This document shows positions 56,433-58,523 of a stretch of DNA of 58,523 bases, piece by piece (within the stretch, counting starts at the first letter, position 1; every line of letters starts with the position of its first letter). The stretch spans positions 1 to 58,523 of the forward strand of contig NZ_JARJLM010000446.1 in NCBI RefSeq assembly GCF_029335485.1. Reading direction: 5' to 3'. The notes beneath the pieces were generated by a model. The model ran no database searches. It saw only the letters and a program-made list of their open reading frames with translations, and was not told the origin of the DNA. This stretch comes from Cupriavidus basilensis (GTDB lineage: Bacteria; Pseudomonadota; Gammaproteobacteria; Burkholderiales; Burkholderiaceae). A program made the position numbers and the translations under genes.

Positions 56433-56438
56433 TACAAT
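56433..56438 (+). promoter_or_regulatory. -10 element before the BaiN/YhiN-type gene
   Basis: TACAAT lies 22 bases before the start codon. It serves the plus-strand gene, divergent from tsaD. Confidence 0.5.
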
Positions 56439-56459
56439 CGCCGCTTCTTTCAAGGCAGG

Positions 56460-57740
56460 ATGGGCATGGGCAACAAGCAGACCGCGGAGACCGGCCAGAC
56501 CGGTGCGCGCGCAGGGCGCTTTGATGTGGCGGTGCTTGGCGCCGGGGCCGCCGGCATGATGTGCGCCGCCGTGGCGGGGCAGGGCGGCGCCAGCGTGGTA
56601 CTGGTAGATCATGCCACGCGCCTGGCCGAGAAAATCCGCATTTCCGGCGGCGGCCGCTGCAATTTCACCAACCTGCAGGCGGGGCCGGCCAATTATCTGT
56701 CGTCCAATCCGCACTTCTGCCGCTCCGCGCTCGCACGCTATACGCCGCAGGATTTCCTTGCGCTGATGCGGCGCCATGAGATCGACTGGCACGAAAAGCA
56801 TCGCGGCCAGCTCTTTTGCAACGACAGCGCCGAGCAGGTGATCGAGATGCTGCGTGCCGAATGCGGCGCCGGCAATGTGCACTGGCGAACCGGATGCAGC
56901 GTGGACGAGGTCCGGCGCGAGGGCGAGGATTTCCTGCTGATGACAGCGCATGGGCCGATCCGGGCCGGCGCCCTGGTGGTGGCGACCGGCGGGCTCTCCA
57001 TTCCCAAGATCGGCGCCACCGACCTGGGCTACCGCATTGCCCGCCAGTTCGGGCTGGGCGTGGCCGAGACGCGGCCGGCGCTGGTGCCCCTGACCTTCGA
57101 CGGACAGGGATGGGCGCCGTTCGCGCCGCTGGCCGGGGTGTCGATGGAAGTCGATATCGCCACCGGCAGCGGGAAGACGGCCGGTGGCTTCAAGGAAGAC
57201 CTGTTGTGGACCCATCGTGGCCTGTCCGGTCCGGCCGTACTGCAGATATCCAGTTTCTGGCGCCCGGGTACGCCCATCGCCATCGACCTGTTCGATGGCA
57301 ACGACGCCGGCGCCTGGCTGCTCGAGCAAAAGGGCAGCAGCCGCAAACACCTGGCCAACCTGCTCGCCGAGAGGCTGCCCTCCCGGCTGGCCGACGCCTG
57401 GTGCGCCGCGGCCGGCCTGAATGGCGCCCAGCCGCTGCACGACATGCCGGACAAGGCACTACGCCGGCTCGGTGCGGCGCTCAACGGCTGGCAACTGGTG
57501 CCGGCGGGCACCGAGGGCTACCGCAAAGCCGAAGTCACGCTGGGCGGCGTGGATACCCGCGCGCTGTCGTCCGCCACCATGATGGCAAGGACGGTGCCCA
57601 ACCTGTATTTCATTGGCGAGGTGGTCGACGTGACCGGCTGGCTGGGGGGCTACAACTTCCAGTGGGCATGGGCCTCTGGCGTGGCGGCTGGCCAGGCTGT
57701 TGCGGAAAACGCACGAGCCGCGGCGGCGGGAGCGGCCTGA
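56460..57740 (+). CDS. BaiN/YhiN/HI0933-type flavoprotein
   Basis: A 426-residue NAD(P)/FAD-dependent oxidoreductase. The FAD-binding motif is [18 protein letters not shown] (residues 22-39), then [18 protein letters not shown], the family hallmark. [19 protein letters not shown] and [20 protein letters not shown] close the flavin site. E. coli YhiN is of unknown role; bile-acid BaiN is a related flavin reductase. The start is ATG 56460 or 56466. rpsU follows after 100 bases but has its own promoter. Confidence 0.92.
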   Translation: MGMGNKQTAETGQTGARAGRFDVAVLGAGAAGMMCAAVAGQGGASVVLVDHATRLAEKIRISGGGRCNFTNLQAGPANYLSSNPHFCRSALARYTPQDFLALMRRHEIDWHEKHRGQLFCNDSAEQVIEMLRAECGAGNVHWRTGCSVDEVRREGEDFLLMTAHGPIRAGALVVATGGLSIPKIGATDLGYRIARQFGLGVAETRPALVPLTFDGQGWAPFAPLAGVSMEVDIATGSGKTAGGFKEDLLWTHRGLSGPAVLQISSFWRPGTPIAIDLFDGNDAGAWLLEQKGSSRKHLANLLAERLPSRLADAWCAAAGLNGAQPLHDMPDKALRRLGAALNGWQLVPAGTEGYRKAEVTLGGVDTRALSSATMMARTVPNLYFIGEVVDVTGWLGGYNFQWAWASGVAAGQAVAENARAAAAGAA

Positions 57741-57772
57741 GCGGCGTATCGGCAAATTTGCGCGGTGCGGTC

Positions 57773-57800
57773 TTGACAATCCCTGTGCTACACTTGTAGC
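57773..57800 (+). promoter_or_regulatory. promoter of rpsU
   Basis: A perfect TTGACA (57773-57778) is followed 16 bases later by TGTAGC, a weak -10. The predicted leader is about 35 bases. Confidence 0.5.
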
Positions 57801-57840
57801 TTTCGTAAAACCGCTAACAGCTGCCACTTATTTCAGCAAA

Positions 57841-58053
57841 ATGACCACGATCCGCCTGAAAGACAACGAGCCGTTTGAAGTTGCCATGCGCCGTTTCAAG
57901 CGCACCATCGAAAAGAACGGCTTGATTACTGAATTGCGGGCTCGCGAGTTTTACGAAAAGCCGACGGCTGAGCGCAAGCGCAAGAAAGCCGCCGCCGAAA
58001 AGCGCCACTACAAGCGCATCCGCAGCCAGATGCTGCCGAAGAAGCTGTACTGA
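57841..58053 (+). CDS. rpsU: 30S ribosomal protein S21
   Basis: A 70-residue S21 protein, of normal length. Sequence is typical: [20 protein letters not shown], then [15 protein letters not shown] and a basic end MLPKKLY. S21 sits near the anti-Shine-Dalgarno end of 16S rRNA and helps initiation. A consensus -35 promoter is upstream and a hairpin terminator follows. Confidence 0.98.
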   Translation: MTTIRLKDNEPFEVAMRRFKRTIEKNGLITELRAREFYEKPTAERKRKKAAAEKRHYKRIRSQMLPKKLY

Positions 58054-58077
58054 CCGTACCCTTCGCATCCGCATCAG

Positions 58078-58110
58078 AACCCGCTGTGGGCACGGCTCCG
58101 GCGGGTTTTT
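58078..58110 (+). terminator. rho-independent terminator of rpsU
   Basis: Stem AACCCGC (58078-58084) / GCGGGTT (58101-58107) with a 16-base loop that can pair further, then TTT. It lies 25 bases past the stop. It may be partial, allowing read-through to yqeY. Confidence 0.8.
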
Positions 58111-58183
58111 GCATTGGCGCCCCGGTGGCTCGCGTGCCTGCCAGGCCGCCAGTGTCCTGCCCACTCTTTCCTGGAAAATTGCC

Positions 58184-58523
58184 ATGTCCCTCAAAGCCCG
58201 TATCAGCGAAGACATGAAGGCCGCCATGCGCGCCCGCGAGTCCGAGCGCCTCGGCACCATCCGCCTGCTGCTGGCGGCCATCAAGCAACGGGAAGTGGAC
58301 GAGCGCATCGAACTCGACGACGCTGCCGTGCAGGGCGTGATCGACAAGCTGATCAAGCAGCGCAAGGATTCCATCTCCCAGTTCCAGCAAGCCGGCCGCA
58401 ACGACCTGGCGGACAAGGAAAGCGCCGAAGTGGAAGTGCTCAAGGTCTATATGCCCGCAGCGCTGTCCGATGCGGAAGTCGCTGCCGAGGTGCAGAAGGC
58501 GGTGGCCGAAAGCGGTGCCGCCG
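58184..58523 (+). CDS. yqeY: GatB/YqeY domain protein, cut by window end
   Basis: The first 113 codons of a YqeY-type protein of about 148 residues. It opens MSLKARISEDMKAAMRARES and continues with ERLGTIRLLLAAIKQREVDE and DKLIKQRKDSISQFQQAGR, as in the family. YqeY is related to the tail of GatB; its role is not settled, possibly tRNA-linked. Order rpsU-yqeY-dnaG-rpoD is usual in betaproteobacteria, so dnaG should follow outside the window. Confidence 0.93.
   Translation, partial: MSLKARISEDMKAAMRARESERLGTIRLLLAAIKQREVDERIELDDAAVQGVIDKLIKQRKDSISQFQQAGRNDLADKESAEVEVLKVYMPAALSDAEVAAEVQKAVAESGAA

Noticed and set aside
1-58523. CRISPR array, tRNA or rRNA genes, insertion sequences, integrase or phage genes
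   Set aside because: I looked for spaced repeats, T-loop-like segments, terminal inverted repeats and transposase motifs and found none that held up by eye; a tRNA or covariance-model scan could still reveal a small RNA.

Overview
This window is GC-rich chromosomal DNA from a betaproteobacterium, most likely a Burkholderiaceae member of the Cupriavidus/Ralstonia group. The evidence is the very high GC at third codon positions, three Bug/TctC-type periplasmic binding proteins plus a tctAB pair, a BPSS1780-type membrane protein beside an APH-fold homoserine kinase, and the order xseB-ispA-dxs-folE2-tsaD-rpsU-yqeY. The genus is an inference. I see no rRNA, tRNA, CRISPR array, insertion sequence, phage or plasmid gene, and no stretch of clearly foreign composition.

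Region 1 (1-16.7 kb) is accessory metabolism and transport. It starts with an unusually ordered CaiB/BaiF CoA transferase. A minus-strand run follows: two flavin split-barrel proteins, PhzF, DUF1801, a gamma-glutamyltransferase and a Bug receptor, with a divergent LysR regulator. Next is a small MerR regulator whose probable operator occurs twice, once before its own gene and once before an adjacent NAD(P)H:quinone-reductase-like gene. Then come tctA/tctB, a potassium/proton antiporter, a second Bug receptor, a DUF2214 membrane protein and a normal CoA transferase.

Region 2 (17-34.4 kb) mixes housekeeping and small metabolic units: alaS, an NfeD protease/slipin pair, a LysR-MFS divergent pair around a perfect 25-bp palindrome, a co-directional set (class II aldolase, tautomerase, threonine aldolase, NUDIX, TusA-like), valS-galU on the minus strand, and a UvrD-type helicase.

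Region 3 (34.5-50.5 kb) holds a GntR/Bug/amidohydrolase catabolic unit with a 26-bp palindrome between the divergent genes. It continues with DUF2782-thrB-BPSS1780, a LOG-family protein head-to-head with polA, NDH-2, a Tat-type dienelactone hydrolase, a ZIP metal transporter that seems to lack a standard start codon, a mercaptopyruvate sulfurtransferase, an EamA exporter and a stand-alone Rieske oxygenase.

Region 4 (50.8-58.5 kb) is the isoprenoid precursor cluster xseB-ispA-dxs, then folE2, tsaD (minus), a BaiN/YhiN flavoprotein, rpsU and the start of yqeY. From known gene order, dnaG and rpoD would be expected just past the right edge.

I did not find a clearly new multi-gene system. The best leads are regulatory (the duplicated MerR promoter, the LysR and GntR palindromes) and structural (the re-ordered CoA transferase, the ZIP start codon and the overlapping polA/LOG starts).
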